The notes beneath the pieces were generated by a model. That model saw only the letters and a program-made list of their open reading frames with translations, was not told where the DNA came from and made no database searches. 64,000 bases of DNA from Alentia gelatinosa (Eukaryota; Annelida; Polychaeta; Phyllodocida; Polynoidae): contig OX465590.1 in the NCBI GenBank assembly GCA_950022655.1, forward strand, positions 38,949,218 to 39,013,217. The letters run 5' to 3'. The translations under genes and the position numbers were made by a program. Shown piece by piece: positions 1-14,900 of this stretch (the stretch's first letter is position 1; each line of letters begins with the position of its first letter).

Positions 1-1564
1 CGAGATAACCACCACTACCTATTTCATTATCAATCTGCATACTTACAAGAGACTTTATAAGAAATACTTAATCGATTGAACAAAAAATGAAATACCACAA
101 ATGGAATTGAGATAACCCATGGGCAGGATGATGAAAACCAGCCAAAAATGGACATGGCTGACATCCACGTCCCTTTGTTAATCATAGCTAACTGTTCGTC
201 CTACTCTGTGGTGTAATACTATTGATTGGTTAATAAAGAAATTCTACAAAAAAATTAATAATAATCATCGCAACAGGAACCACAACCTTCCATCTTCTGT
301 AAGTATTAAATCTTATTTAAATCACTTTATGTTTTAGATTACCTTAACTCAGCAATGTTATATCTTTAAGTATCTTTTATAAAGTAATATTAGATATGAA
401 TTAAATCCCATCCTAACTACCTTTTATTAAACATTAAATCTTACTTGTATACATCATGTCTTACTTACCCTTTATTCAGAAACGTTAAATCTTACTAAAA
501 TATATCATCGTATCTTAGTTGTTCTTTATGTAGCAATGTTGAATTTAAGATTTTATCCTTCTTTGATTATTTGAATATTATATTTTCAGTTACAGTATTA
601 TATGTAAAACAAACCACTCTATTGTGAATATAATCACGTTGCCTCATGGGTTTGGTAGTTATAACACCCCCTTTCTCCCTCCACTCTGACACACATTACC
701 ACAGCCACATATCCTCTTGCTAAATTCTTGTAAGATGGCGGGGTTTGCAATAATGATATTCTTTATATTTAAATTATTTTTTTAATCACATATTATTTAA
801 GTCAACGCTAAATAAACCTGTGAAACATTCTTTGATAATACACTTTTTCCATCAATTTTACTGAAAGACTGACATTCACGCAATGAGCATGCACGGTTAC
901 ATTTGATAACAGATCCATGACTGGGACCTGCAAACTCTGAATCTTAATTAAAACGTCTCTCTTTTTGTGATGCACCTAAATAAAGTTACACTTCAACACT
1001 CGGTACAATAGCTTTTCCAAACAAAAAATATCAACATTGTGACTATTTCATCAGATCTCGTACTGGGAAAGTGTCCATCAGTCAAAGGTAGATTATATTG
1101 TCAGATTTATATTATACACTAATAAGTTATTCAACATACTTCACAGCCACTCTTATGTAACAATCCACTCGTGTTCCAAGACATACTCCTCTTTATACAG
1201 CGCCTTATTTACATAGCATTCACTTACAGCCATCGCAGTTATCGCCTTACGACTGGGTTTGTGGATAGATGATAAATATCGAATCAGAAATTCATTTGAA
1301 TATAAATATTGATTAACATCTCAGTTCTTGGGTAAATATCACAAATGGGATTTCGCGATGCCACACGGTGAGGTCATGATGTCGACTTTAGTGACAGGGA
1401 TGTCAGTAGTCCTTGATGAAAATCCCTGAAGTCATTTGCAGTGACGATCCCCCCCCCCCCCCACCCCCACACACACACACACCATAATGGACAGGGTTAC
1501 CGGGAACTAAAAAAACAGCCCTGGTGATTAAGACTGGTATTACAGTGTTTGTGTTCTCCAACCA

Positions 1565-2211
1565 GGGAGCCGTTTCAATAGTCTGTAGGACGTCCGTTAC
1601 TGGGTCTAGTGACACAATAGCGGCACTTCGCGTTTCAGTACTTAAGGGACAAACGATTCTGCGACATAGGATAACAGACAGGCACAAATAGCGGCTTGTC
1701 CCATTTCATAAGACCGATGTCCAGTCACTATTGGTGTCACTGTTGTGTCCCAAATAGCAAGAGGGTATACCCTCTAGCTTCTATTGTCACAAATGCATAA
1801 CTTCACTTCCTGTAGGAATTAAGCTACGAAACTTTAACCCCAGTTAGGAACACATACAACTTATAAACATGCCAAATATGAAGGAGATCGGCCCATGCAA
1901 TCCAACGATATTCGCATTTGAATTTTGTCACAGTAAATGTTGCTCTGATGGCCAGTGTAGGATTACTCAAGCCAGTCACTAATTTCTGTGGCGACTTTCA
2001 CCTTGATGGCACTTGATCCCAGGACATGAGTATGAGAGATGGGGTACCCCACATGTTTTGTCCCAAACTAGGGACACATCCACAACAGTGACAAGACACA
2101 CCTCCCCGACAGTGACATGCCTTATGAAATGAGACTTAAATTTTGTCACTATTCCTGTCACTAGTCATGTCACTAAGTGGCTTAGTGATGCATTCTATTG
2201 AAACGGGTCCC
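1565..2211. mobile_element. TIR element with GGGAGCCGTTTCAATAG ends
   Basis: The left end GGGAGCCGTTTCAATAG (1565-1581) and right end CTATTGAAACGGGTCCC (2195-2211) are inverted copies matching at 16 of 17 bases. No transposase is recognisable. A similar end (GGGGGCCGTTTCACTAG) is seen at 63767. Confidence 0.6.
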
Positions 2212-2236
2212 AGAACCCTATCTCTTATGCCCTACT

Positions 2237-2900
2237 GATGTTATACCAAATATCTGCATGGGAGAGTGTAGTATGAAGCTGGTTCCTGGTGTTAGCTATG
2301 CATTCAAAGTGGTTTGTATGGTTACAAACCAATGGTTTCAGGGATTTTCATCCATGCATTATCTATGGGCAGCTTGTCAGGGATAAACCTGAAGATCATG
2401 GAAGTAATGCACATATTTAAAGGGAAGTCTGGTATATGGGGTTCTAGAAATAATATGGGGTTGACAGACAAGAGTTCTATTGATTATCCTACCCCTAATA
2501 AAAAACCGCCATAGACTTAACATAGGCAAATTGTATGTGGCAGGCCGTGACATAAAGTGTTTTTTATGCCACTAGAGTAATAATAATATTGACCAATCAG
2601 AGAGCAGGATGTCAGCTACTATGAAAAAAAGTTCTGTTGGTCGTTGAGTCAATATTTATCTTTTAGTAATACAAAAGCATAGAAGGGGTAGGATAAATAT
2701 GAAACTGAACTAGAATTAGACTTGACAATGTCTATGCCACGACGGGAAGGTCGTGTATTACTACACGAGGCGTAGCCGAGTGTAGTGAGGAGCAGACCTG
2801 ACCAGTCTACCAAGGACAATATTTCTGTGTTTCATAAAAACCTTGATTTCAGGGATTTCCCTGAACTCTGACATCCCTGCAGTGACTGGCAGAAAAGTCC
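2237..2900 (-). repeat. Dispersed repeat shared with 35788-36110
   Basis: The block 2237-2400 contains TTCATCCATGCATTATC and GAAGCTGGTTCCTGG, which recur in the opposite orientation at 35990-36085. The end at 2840-2880 (TGACATCCCTGCAG) matches 35788. A second foldback (about 2488-2800) interrupts it, so it is a nested insertion. Confidence 0.55.
2488..2800. repeat. Foldback repeat, 'CTACCCCTAATAAAAA' family, copy 1
   Basis: Starts TACCCCTAATAAAAA...CATAGACTTAACATAGG and continues to CGAGGCGTAGCCGAGTGTAG. A close copy lies at 42155-42560, and related copies at 5320-5580, 14449-14615, 40268-40420 and 55430-55705. Confidence 0.6.
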
Positions 2901-2974
2901 ATCTTCGATTGGAATACGGTCTACTTAATGACCTCATCCAGTGGTGCCGGTCACATGATGGCCATCTGTCCGGC

Positions 2975-5900
2975 TCATGCCTTATGTCCACTGGAGGATA
3001 CCAGTCCTATCCCAGAATCCTTCTGTGAGGATATGACGTCATTCTCGTCATCTTCCGGTTCGGAATCTGCGTCTGATGAATCCTGGGAACTGTGAAGGAA
3101 ATACAACAGAAACTGGAAATCAAGGAGAATAAAAATACTACCAGCGATCTTATTCCAATTGATACATTCCATGGGAATTAGATGGAAGTTATGATAGTAA
3201 TAAAAGACTACTTTGATGAATCCAAATACATGTTCACTGTCTTTTATAGATTACTTGAGTTGTTTGCCCGCTCGTTTGATAACATCAAAAAGTACAGAGA
3301 TGATAGGATGGGCTGAAGGATAATGTCCGTATCCTGCTTATCTCTACTCTTTTTTTCCCCCTTTTTTTAAAAGTATACAGGTGGCGGAACTCTGTCTAGG
3401 AGCATAGAAATTAAATTCCCCATGGATCACTCATCCCCTCAAAGGATGGGTTGTAACCCGACACTAGTTTAAACAGACTTATGAAGAAAACTCATTGTTT
3501 ATAAGTCAAATCTCACATCGACAACAATTGTAAGCCCAAGTTCTCTTGATCAACTTGACATCCTATATGCACTTTATGATGCCTGATGAGCCAATTACGG
3601 CGAAACCTTGAACCCCCCTCCCCTCAATAGGTGATACCTGCTGTTTGATTGCTTTTTTGAGCATATCTTTTAATAGCAGTCTCTTCTGCATGTCTACAAG
3701 GTTGGTCTCTAGGCGCTTTGCCCGGCGACTACAGGGAGAGTGGATGTAACATCACTCAGTGATGTCACACCCGCCAGTGTACATAGTTACGGTAGTTAGG
3801 TACAGTTCTGAAACTGCCACACAACGTAGCATCAGCCGAGGGAACAAACATCGCCATATCTTCTTTCTACTTACCTCTACTCTTTATCTCTAATTTGGAG
3901 ATAATCTAAAGGGTGTGCTCCACCAGGTCAGCGGTATGACATGAAAAGAGCACCCTGCGGCTGCCATGCGGTGTAGTGCCCAAAATGGTTACCCTGCCAA
4001 AAATGGTAATTATCGCCCACCTCCGATTTCATCACTGCGTATGTTCATGCATGGGCACAAGATACTAGTGGGCGATAATTACCATTTTTGGCAGGGTAAC
4101 CGTTTTTGGCACTACAGCGGTGCCCGTGTATAGGAGACCAGCACAGTGGAGCAGGTCATACGCCCACCAGCAGCAGTCACACAGAGCCACATGGTGATGA
4201 ATTGGCGAAAACTAATCATTTAGGTTTCGCCGCTTGGTTGCCAGCCAGTGGCTGGCAGTATTGACCAGGCCGTTGGATTTGTACACAATAAGCAATGACC
4301 ATGCGGCACTCTTTTGATGCCATACTGCCAGCCCAATGGAGCACACCCTTTATATGCAAAATAAGAAATGCGAAAAAATGTAACAGTAAATAACTGAAGA
4401 ACTGGCATCCATGTGAGAAACAAATACATGATACCAGTTAGTGTAATGTCTCTTCTCATGGTTCTAAGTTTTATTCAGCTGGAAATTCAAACAAACCTAT
4501 TTCAAGATCCATGGTTTGGAGATACACCTGAGATGCTTGGGTCACTTCAGGCTGGTATTCTGCACAACTCTCACCATTCAAATAGAACTGCATCGGGAAT
4601 CGTATAAATTGACAATACTCCATGAGTTTGGATGCACTGCAATTGTCATTGAGGTGAAACCAAGTGACAATTATGGTGCATACAAACGAATGGAGTATTG
4701 TTTATTTTACAATTCGAGTGCGGTTCTGAATTTAAGTCACCTCTTTCACAGACATTAGAATAGCATCGTATTATTAGAATAATTCAAATTTCTTCAAAAA
4801 TCCAGTTAGGAACATATTAATCTCCATGTTGATGTGTTGCCTAGTTTCTCCTATCCTTGCCGCTGATTGGCCAGTCGATTATGACGTCATCTCACATATC
4901 TCTGCCAGGACCATGGCATCGCATTGTTCCTCCACATGGGTGATTATTGAATATATTTTTTTGTTATTCCTATGGCTGAACCTGTACCATGAGTGAGATA
5001 ACAAAGAGGAAACCTATGAAAGTTTAGGGTCAGAGCTTGTATGACATAGAGTTTTAATCGCGTAGTAATTCACAAGGTGAAGCCGTGTGAATTATGTAGC
5101 GATTCAAACGAGTTTCGATCGAGCTCTGACCCTAAACTTGAATAGGTCTCTGAATTTTTCTCATCCTCCACATTGACCAATGGGCTATCATTTGTGACAT
5201 AATCTCCCATTGGATACTTTTCAAAAATATCTCATGGGCTTTGGATACGAGTTCCCAATATTAAGTCTATGGGAAGAAGACAGGGGTGAGATAATATCAA
5301 GGGACGTCACAAGTTTGAGTCTGAGTTTATTTATGCCACGCATTTTGTTGGCTCCATAATTTCACGAGTCGAAGACGAGTGACATTACGGAGCCAACAAA
5401 ATGAGTGGCATAAATAAACTCAGTCTCAAACGAGTGGCGTCTAGATTTTATCCTTCCCCGTTTCCATATTTTTTCAGTATCAGAAAGTAGTGGCATAAAC
5501 AACACTTTATGTCACTACCCATGACATAAACAAATCCCATGTTAAGCCTATGGCGTTTTTTATTAGGGGTAGGATAAAGACAGGATTCTCATGGTGGTGA
5601 ATGCTTTCTGAAGTCCCAAATGAAAAAAAGCCACTGTTCTATGAATGGATGTCTCTGATATCAATGTTGGTGACAAGTACTTGAGATATAAATAATCAAA
5701 ATACATATTCATCATGTCTATGATCCGTTTTGGGTCACAGAAAAACGGAATAGTTTTCAAATGTCAATCTCTATGGAAAAAGTAGTGATCGGTGGTACAA
5801 TATCCAACAACAAAAATACAAAAAAAGTACAATGTTAACAGAAAACCATTTCTCGAAACTCTTCTCTTTTTTATTCAAATTAAGATGGATTTAAGGACAG

Positions 5901-8900
5901 GCCTTTGCACTTTGGACTCGATCCAAAAATTTGGCGAAAATCTAGACCAGACTGTTTTGATCACATGAAACAAATGGGTTCATGACTGTTTAACAATGAG
6001 TCAAGATTCTTTTACTCAAATTTTCGCCAAATCTGAAAATCGATATCTTGTGGGTGTACGTGTTCATTTGACTCCCGTGTTCAAGTGGTTATATGAATAC
6101 TGAAGTGTATAAGGTGTTTTAACCTTGGACAATATTGATAAATATAAGTGGTGTTTCAACATTCAAGATCTTGTTAAAATAATACCACACTGTCTTGTAT
6201 GAGATGAGCAATTGTGACCATTTAACAAATATTTTACCGTTTAATTTGTATTGCTTTCTTTTTCTTTCTGCGTTTTCTTCTGTTAGATCAATTGAAAATC
6301 CATACACAAATGACAAAAATCGTTTAATGACTAGGTCATGATCTTCCGTCATATTTAGAGTAAATACAAACGAACGAGACACAGCTATGATTGCACCATC
6401 ACATCATTATTTTTAATCCCAAATAGATTATAACCTATAATATACTAGGAAGGACTGACTGCTTTGTAAATATAATTTTTTTTGTAAGCGATATAAAAAT
6501 ATCAATGGATAGTTTTACATATTTTGTAACAATCCAAACTGTTTTCGATCCTTGTAAATTTCCATTCACTGTAGAATCTTAATGCCAATTATAATAGCAA
6601 ATAACTTATGATCCATTATAATTTAATTAATAACCTTAGGATCAGTTTAATAGTGTTTTCACATTCATGTACTTACCTATCTTCATCGTCGCTGTCATCC
6701 TCACTATCGGAGTCATCAGACGAGTCCTCTTCTCCTGACTCCTCGTCGCTGCCCCGCTCCGCCACTGACCGACAAAAATATAATCAATATTAATGATCCA
6801 CTCCGCCACTGACCAACAAAATAAATCAAGTTACTACCTCGCTCCGCCACTGACCGTGGAAAATATAACAAACATTTAATAGACCACTCCACCACTGACC
6901 AAGAAAGCAAATAAACAGTTACTGCCCTACTCGACCACTGACCAACAAAATAAAACAACAGTTACTGCCCCTCTCCACCACTGACCATGAAAAATATAAA
7001 CATTTAATAGACCACTCCACCACTGACCAAGAAAGCAAATAAATAATTACTGCCCTACTCGACCACTGACCAACAAAATAAATCAACAGTTACTGCCCCT
7101 CTCCACCACTGACCAACAAAACAAATCAAGTGACTGCCCCACTCCACCACTGAAAAACTAAATAATTCAAGTTACTGCCCAACTCCACCACTGACCATCG
7201 AAACAAAACAAGTTACTACCCAACTCCAACACTGACTGACAAAATAAATCAAATATAATCAACAGTTACTGCCCCTCTCCACCACTGACCATGAAAAATA
7301 TAACAAACATTTAATAGACCACTCCACCACTGACCAAGAAAGCAAATAAATAATTACTGCCCTACTCGACCACTGACCAACAAAATAAATCAACAGTTAC
7401 TGCCCCTCTCCACCACTGACCAACAAAACAAATCAAGTAACTGCCCCACTCTGCCTTGGACCAACAAAATAAATCAAGTAACAAGTCACTCACCAATTCT
7501 GAGCTTTTCCTCAATAAGCGATGAGAATTTGTTGGCTTCCGCATTGTCTGGTTCAAACATCAAGACTGCAAAATTAAGAGAAGAAGGAAATGTTAATGTC
7601 TGCTAATTATAACCCAGAATATCACCTATACAGTAGAACTCCGCCTAAGCGCACACCCCGCATTAACGGACACTTTTGTTCGGAACGGTTCTGTCTAGGT
7701 TTGATTTAACCCTGCATAAGCGAACACCCTGCGTAAGCGATCACTTGGTCTTCGGTACGCAATGCATGTCAGATATTGTATGCATGTTTGATACCAAACA
7801 TATCAGTATATCAGTTTATTAGTTGGTTATTTTGTCATGTTTAGCTGATGAGTAGAACTCTGAACCCCACAGAACGTATGTGCTGACTGTGATTTGCTGG
7901 GGTAAGTATGACCCAACGGAACACCTAGTGCTGCAGCATTTGAGAGCTCAGAGCAGTATTTCTAGTGACACCCATCACTAAAGAACACTAAAGTAGACGA
8001 TATACCGTTGGAAAGCTACAGTTCTGAAGAAAACAGTTCTGGTGGGTGAAAAAATATATTTTGTGAACATTCTTGTCCAGGTCAAGTCAAAGGTCACAAC
8101 TGAAATAGCTCCCAGTTAGAATTGCCTGAACCACTGATATATCAAGAAATATTTTACTTGGCCTTCTAATATTTTAGGACCATGTACACATCATATGGCC
8201 CAATGGCCACACAAAATATGGTTGACCTTGGTGAAGGTCAAGGTCACATCTACAGAGGTCGAATCGGTCAAAAGGGGTTCTATTAGTGAAAAAAACTTCT
8301 GTCAGATTATTCTAAAGTTGCAATTTTGGGTTTACAATGCCAGCAATTGATGTTCAAGATCAGAGAGACATAGGTATTGAATATTCTAACTTTAAAACCC
8401 CCCTTTATACAGACACCATAGTTACCATCAGGTAAGAAGTAGAATGAGGAAGACACGGAGGCCATGAGGAAGCCGAAGGGAAACATCCCGAGGTGTTCTC
8501 TGAATAAATATTTCGTGATAAGTCTCCAAACAGTCAAATAGCTCCCAGAATCCGCGCCTGATTAATTTCTCCTTATTTCTGACACTTTCCCATGTGCTGA
8601 CGATATATCGTATTCTGATGCAGAGTAAATGAGCTTTAAAAAAAATTCCAAGGGAATGACACCTTTGCACACCTTTGTACGCTCACTGCCAAGTCAGTTG
8701 AGAAAAGGAATCTCATCCGTCGAGGGAATTTTACAAAGTGTTAAAATTCCTCCCTTTTTCCTTTTTTTTTTTGGTGGTGCCTCGTGCTGTTTTGAGCGTT
8801 AAAATTCCTCCTTTTTTTTCTCTTTTTTTGTTGGTGCCTCGTCCTGTTCTGAATGTTAAAATTCCTTTTTATCTTTTTTCTTTTTGTTGGTGTCTCGTCC

Positions 8901-11900
8901 TGTTCTAAGTGTTAAAATTCCTCTTTTTTTTCTTATTTTTTTTTGGTTGCTCGTCCTGATATGAGTGTTGAAATTTCTCCTTTTTTTAAAGCAATTTTTT
9001 GGTGTCTCGTCCTGTTCTGAGTGTTAAAATTCCCCTTCTTTTTTTTTGGTGTCTCGTCCTGATATGAGTGTTAAAATTCCTCCTTTTTTTAAAGCTATTT
9101 TTTAGTGCCTCGTCCTGTTTTGAGTGTTAAAGTTCGTCCTCTTTTTTTTAAATTTTTTTTGTTTGTTGGTGTCTCGTCCTATTCTAAGTGTTAAAATTCC
9201 TCCTTTTTCCCTTCCTTATTTTGGTGTCTCGTCCTGATATGAGTGTTAAAATTCCTCCTTTTTTTAAAGCTATATTTTGGTGTCTCGTCCTGTTCTGAGT
9301 GTTAAAATTCTTCTTCTTTTTTTTGTTGGTGTCTCGTCCTATTCTGAGTGTTAAAATTCCTCTTCTTTTTTTTGTTGGTATCTCGTCCTGTTCTAAGTGT
9401 TAGAATTCCACACGGTTCACTCTGAGATCCCTCCAGCGGCCCGTCCAGTGAACATCTCCTGCCGAGGGTCCTGGAGAGGCCACATCAGACGTGTCTCTCA
9501 CGTGAGAGCAGTGGTTTAACGCGGCAGTCAGTGGTTTAACGCGGCAGTCAGTGGTTTAACGCGGCAGTCAGTGGTTTAACGCGGCAGTCAGTGGTTTAAC
9601 GCGGCAGTCAGTGATTTAACGCAGCAGTCAGAGAAGTGTTGGCGTGATGTCTGACTCAAGGCTGGGGTCCGTGTGTATCGATGTGGAGACCAGAGAACGT
9701 GTCGGGAGTGAACAACATTAAAGGCATATCCAACAGTTCATGGTGGCGCCGGCTGCTGATTTTTAAATATTGTCAACCATCATTCGAAACTGGTCCCTTG
9801 GGATTCATTCTACTTCGAAATATGTAAATATAACGTTGTGGCCAGTTTATCCAATCCCAATAGATTAGTCGAGTCAATTTACATTTGACTCATTTATATA
9901 GGAAATGTACTGGAAAATCTGGTTTCTTCAATTTTCTCAAAAACAAAGATTGTGACCTATGGTTTTCAAAACAGAAATGTGTAGTACTATCCATCTACTA
10001 TATTCTCTGAAAGTTTTAAGAAAATTAACTTTTTAGAATTTCTATATATTCTATTATAATATTATCATAATATCGATCTCTAAATCAAAATCTAGCAAAG
10101 TAACCCCCGATTTTAAATTTTGATATGTGTTCTACAATACTTTGTGCTCATCAATCAATGTTTCAGAAAAACGATGGGTTTTAATTTCAAGGCAAATTGT
10201 CCGATATGCCTTTAAAGGTACCTACTCGGAGCATATTACAAGACATTTCTAGTGCCAGCCAAGTGGACGAGTATGAAGCGATTTATATCAAAACTATATC
10301 CAAGGCAGTGTTCATGCACAATACAAAAAATGCTTATAATATGCAGTAAATGCCAGCTATTGTCTGTGGCGGCGTAAGTCTGTGCCATCTACATCAGTGA
10401 TCAATAGCACTCATGTAATCCCCAAGTCTCCTATCGATACTGGGGCACGAAGAAGATGGTCTACTGAATGAATTGCGTCACGGGTCAGTTTATGTAAGAT
10501 TGTTAGTTCTGATGCCGCACAATTATCCACATTCACACTAACAGGTCCTAGTAATAAAATACCACTCCCGGGTGCCGTCTGCTGAAACGTCGGACATTCT
10601 TGCGTCTATGTTGTTGTTTTTTTTATTATTGCATTACAGGCTCTTGTAAACAATAGCTAAGTGTGCATTTCCAAATAGAATAATTGGCCTTTAAAAGGCC
10701 AAATAAGCAGGTGGATGTATTTTAAACTCACTACAAGTAGCTTAAAATTGTTGACTAAAAATATTTTGATATCTTAATTCTGAGGGAGGGAGGGAGGGAG
10801 GGAGGGAGGGAGGGAGGGAGGGAGGGAGGGAGGGAGGGAGGGAGGGAGGGAGGGAGGGAGGGAGGGAGGGAGGGAGGGAGGGAGGGAGGGAGGGAGGGAG
10901 GGAGGGAGGGAGGGAGGGAGGGAGGGAGGGAGGGAGGGAGGGAGGGAGGGAGGGAGGGAGGGAGGGAGGGAGGGAGGGAGGGAGGGAGGCATTGTACCAC
11001 CATAAAACCTTCTTTCCAAAACAGAAATCATATTCCTATCTCTACTTAGTGAGCTATAAAAAGCAAAAATGTGGTCAGGTCATCTAGTGACTCTACAAGC
11101 TGGTGTACTACAGTAGGCTATAGCCATAACCTAACGACCAACCGTCCACCTGCTAATAAGAACAAAATTCAGGACAGGATCGTATCCTCCGTTGCTATTT
11201 GAATGATTTAGATAATTCCCTGCCTTATCCACTACCAGTATAATGTGGAGTAGGTTGTGAATGTGGTGAATAGTTAATATACAGTAGAACCCCGTGTAAG
11301 CGGACACACTCCGTTCCGCTCCAAAGTGTCTGCTTACCCGGGGTGTACGCTTACGCGGGGTGTCCGCTTACGCGGGGTGTCTGCTTACGCGGGGTTAAAT
11401 AAACATCTAATAGAGGGAACCGTTCCGAGCAATGGTGTCCATTAACGCGGGGTGTCCGTTAGGCGGGGTTCTACTATATTTATAGAGGAGAAAATGACTA
11501 TACTGTGTCAGGACAGAGTATTACGACAGACGCTCAATGCTAGGGGGAATGGCGTGTAGAGTGTTTGTTTGTTTGGGTAGTTTAACGTCCAATTTGTTCA
11601 ATTAGACTTGTAGAGGTCATTAAGTAGGACTGATGCATTTACATGTCACTACCACAATCCTGTGCTGGATAAACATGATCCCGGGGCCCGTTTAATAATC
11701 TAGGATCGTACATGAAAGCCCTTTTCTGTACCTCGTAAAAGAGTTATCGTTCAATGATATTTAAGATTGTTAACCAAGACAGTCTTAACCGTCCATAAGG
11801 TCGTCCATAAGTGTTAAATAAAGTTGACCCACATCGTCCCTGGATCCGCATGGCACACAGAAAAGAGTCTTCACTTACGATCCTAGATTATTCAACGGGC

Positions 11901-14900
11901 CCCCTGTACACCAGCAGAGACAGGTGTTATGTTATTGCCACGTCTTCTAAGGGGCCCCTCCCACCTACTACGATTAACTCTACGATTAACCCTTTTTCCG
12001 TGTCGGCGACAAACTGAAAAAATCGTGGAGGTGTCGCTACGACGCGCTACGACGCACTACAACAAAAAAACGTTAATTGTAGAGGCTCTACGAAATTCAA
12101 ACATGTTTTAATTTCGTAGAGCGTCGTAGTACGTCGTAGCACATCGGAAGGTTAATCGCAGAGCACAGCGTTTCGTCGCCGCAGGGGGCCCTCCCACCTA
12201 CTACGACGCACTATGATTAAGTCTGCGACGGCAGCGCTTGTCACCGACAGCGTCGGCGACACCTGCTGCCGTCGCAGACTTAATCGTAGTGCGTCGTAGT
12301 AGGTGGGAGGGCCCTCTCAATCTAAAGCATATTTAAGGATAGAGGCTGATTAACCACAAAAAGCGCTTATTGCACAGAGCATTTTAAAAGATCTTCGGTA
12401 AGGTGAAATAAATTCGAACTTACTCATTCTGCAAAGATTTTTGGCAATGTCCCATTCCTTTTTGTAAATGCAGTCCAAAAACTGTAATAGAAAATCAAGT
12501 GGTCATTACAACTTTGGAGGGTTTAAGTCTGACATTGAATATCTTTGAAAAAATACACTTTAATGGCAATTGCTAATTTAAAGGGAATTCAGTCTTTTTC
12601 CACAATTAAACATAGCATTGGTAGAAAGAAGAAGGCTTTAGGCAAATACTCCTAAACTTTACATGGCTTTTCAATTTTACTTACAGTATATTTTTGCATG
12701 TGCAAACATAGATCTTTTGTGTCTGGTGTTCAGTTTTACTACACGAAATCTGTGTTTCAAACTCGATAAATTGGGATTGTGCGTATTGGTGCCTATAGTC
12801 TAATACAAACACTTGGGCTCACAACTATTGTTTTATCTTTGTCCCATAGGCTTAACATCGGGAACTCATTCTCCATGCCCCTATGATTATTGCTGTCCAT
12901 TCTCCATGGTCTATATCCTGTATGTCGTCCATTCTTTCAGTGTGTATAGGGGTGAGATGAATACAGAATGCAACTAGGTTTGGTCAAATTTGTTGATCTC
13001 CGACTCATTTGAACGATACGTGATATTCACTCGGCTTTGCCTCATTCATATCACTCCGCATCAAACTCATGGAGAACGACGACTTTGACCAAACCTTGTT
13101 GGTTTCTTCTTTAGTCTTTGACTGCCACTCCTCTCACTCCAGCGTCACTCACCTCTAGCATGAGTTCCGTTGGAGCTGTTGGTTTCTCCTCCTCCTCCTC
13201 ACTGGCCGACGAGCCCGACCCATCCTCTAGGTCAGTGTCATACTGGTCAGTGTCATCCAAGTCCTGTCTATAAAAGCAACATACCTATGTCACCACAACA
13301 TTGAAAACAGACATTAACAACACTGAAACAAAGGTGTTGTAGAAGGAAACGTTTTTATATTTTCATATAGTCAAGGGAATTTTAATGTGGAAAGGGTCCA
13401 TCTGTTTTTGCTACAGATGGACAACAATTTTACAGCAAATTCATAAAATAAAAGCAAAGAAACAAGATACAAATACAGCATACCATAAATAAAGTTGTTG
13501 ACCCCCCCCCCCCCCCCCCCCCTCCATTAAAGGATAGGCAATACCCTTCTTAGAGATTGACTGATGCTAAACATGAATTCTTCTTTGTCAGACTTCAAGA
13601 GAGTGACTAGTCTGTATATACTGGGTCTTTTTACATAGTCCTTGAGATATTGTTTGCGCAGTTGTACTATTTCTTTATCTCTAAAATAAAAAAAGAGGTG
13701 GTATTCGTCACCTATCTCTCTACCATCACATGTTTTGCATATATACCTATCATGAGTGTTATTTTCCCTTCACTTTCTGTAGCCTGGTATTATTTGAGCG
13801 TAGCTTGGTGAGAGCAATTCTGTTTGCCTTTGGTAACACTATAAGGTATTTCTCCAGTCCAAAATTCTCCTTCATTTCCTTATAAGGGGTGCATGAACTC
13901 AGAGTGTATAGCCGCTCGCCGCGCCGCCTATCGCCTCAGAAAAGAGTAAGCACTCAAGGATTCTATTGTAAAGAACACTTCATAGGTTATTGAAAATAAT
14001 GAACCCAATTGAGACTGAGATCAACTGTCTACTAAAGTAAGCTTTGCACTATTCAAGATGAGAACTTTACAAGCTTTCCACATTATTTGGAGTTAAAGAC
14101 CTCCAATATCTGAAGTATTAGTAGACGTGGTTACTCTACAAGCTACCAGGTGGCGCCCATAATCATTTGACAATGTGTCCTTGGTGCTCCATTGCCTTTA
14201 TCAGGAAATAAACACAACAGAAGGTTAGGTTACAGATAAAATACAACCGAGCTATATTGACCTTTCACTGGTAGCTCTGGTATTGATTTCCTATAGATAA
14301 GGTGAAGACCAAACAGTCTTCATCACATTTTCACTATAGGAATAAGACAAAAGCAAGTATCAGACTTAAATGTGCTTTATATCATTACTAAATCCCACCT
14401 CATAAGCTCATACTATGGTTGAGATATTTCTATTATAGTATACTATCAAGAGACGTCACGAGTTTGAGTATGAGTTTATTTATGTCACGCATTTTGTTGA
14501 CACCATAATCTCACGAGTCGAAGACGAGTGACATTATGGTGCCACCCCTGACAAAAACAAAAACAAAAATTCTATATTAAGCCTATGGCGTTTTTTTATT
14601 AGGGGTAGGATGAATATCAATATGAATATAATTTGCACTGTCAATAGCACATCATGATACCTTATAGTTATGAATATAGACATTTTGAAAAAAGAGCAAT
14701 AGGCTCACCTGTCGGGGAATCATATGTATACTATATAGGGACTTACCACTAACTGAATGTTTACAATATCTCAAATATATCAGCCCAATTCAAGATGGCA
14801 AATGCTAGACCGAGGAATTAAAGATTCAGAACATATTACTGTATACTCAGTGCTAACATACGCTTTGTCTCAGCGTAAGAATGGCAGCCATGGAGACACT

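Larger units (their letters stand above)
1..2974. other. Region downstream of the ERICH2-like stop, no gene seen
   Basis: The stretch 1-1390 is AT-rich with no coding signal. It is followed by a poly-C/(CA)n tract (1450-1482) and several inverted-repeat elements listed separately. The ERICH2-like 3'UTR must begin here, reading leftwards from 2974; repeat sequence starts immediately after the stop. Confidence 0.6.

Noticed and set aside
10755..11031. Long Pro-Ser-Leu repeat proteins on the minus strand
   Set aside because: They are translations of the (GAGG)n microsatellite.
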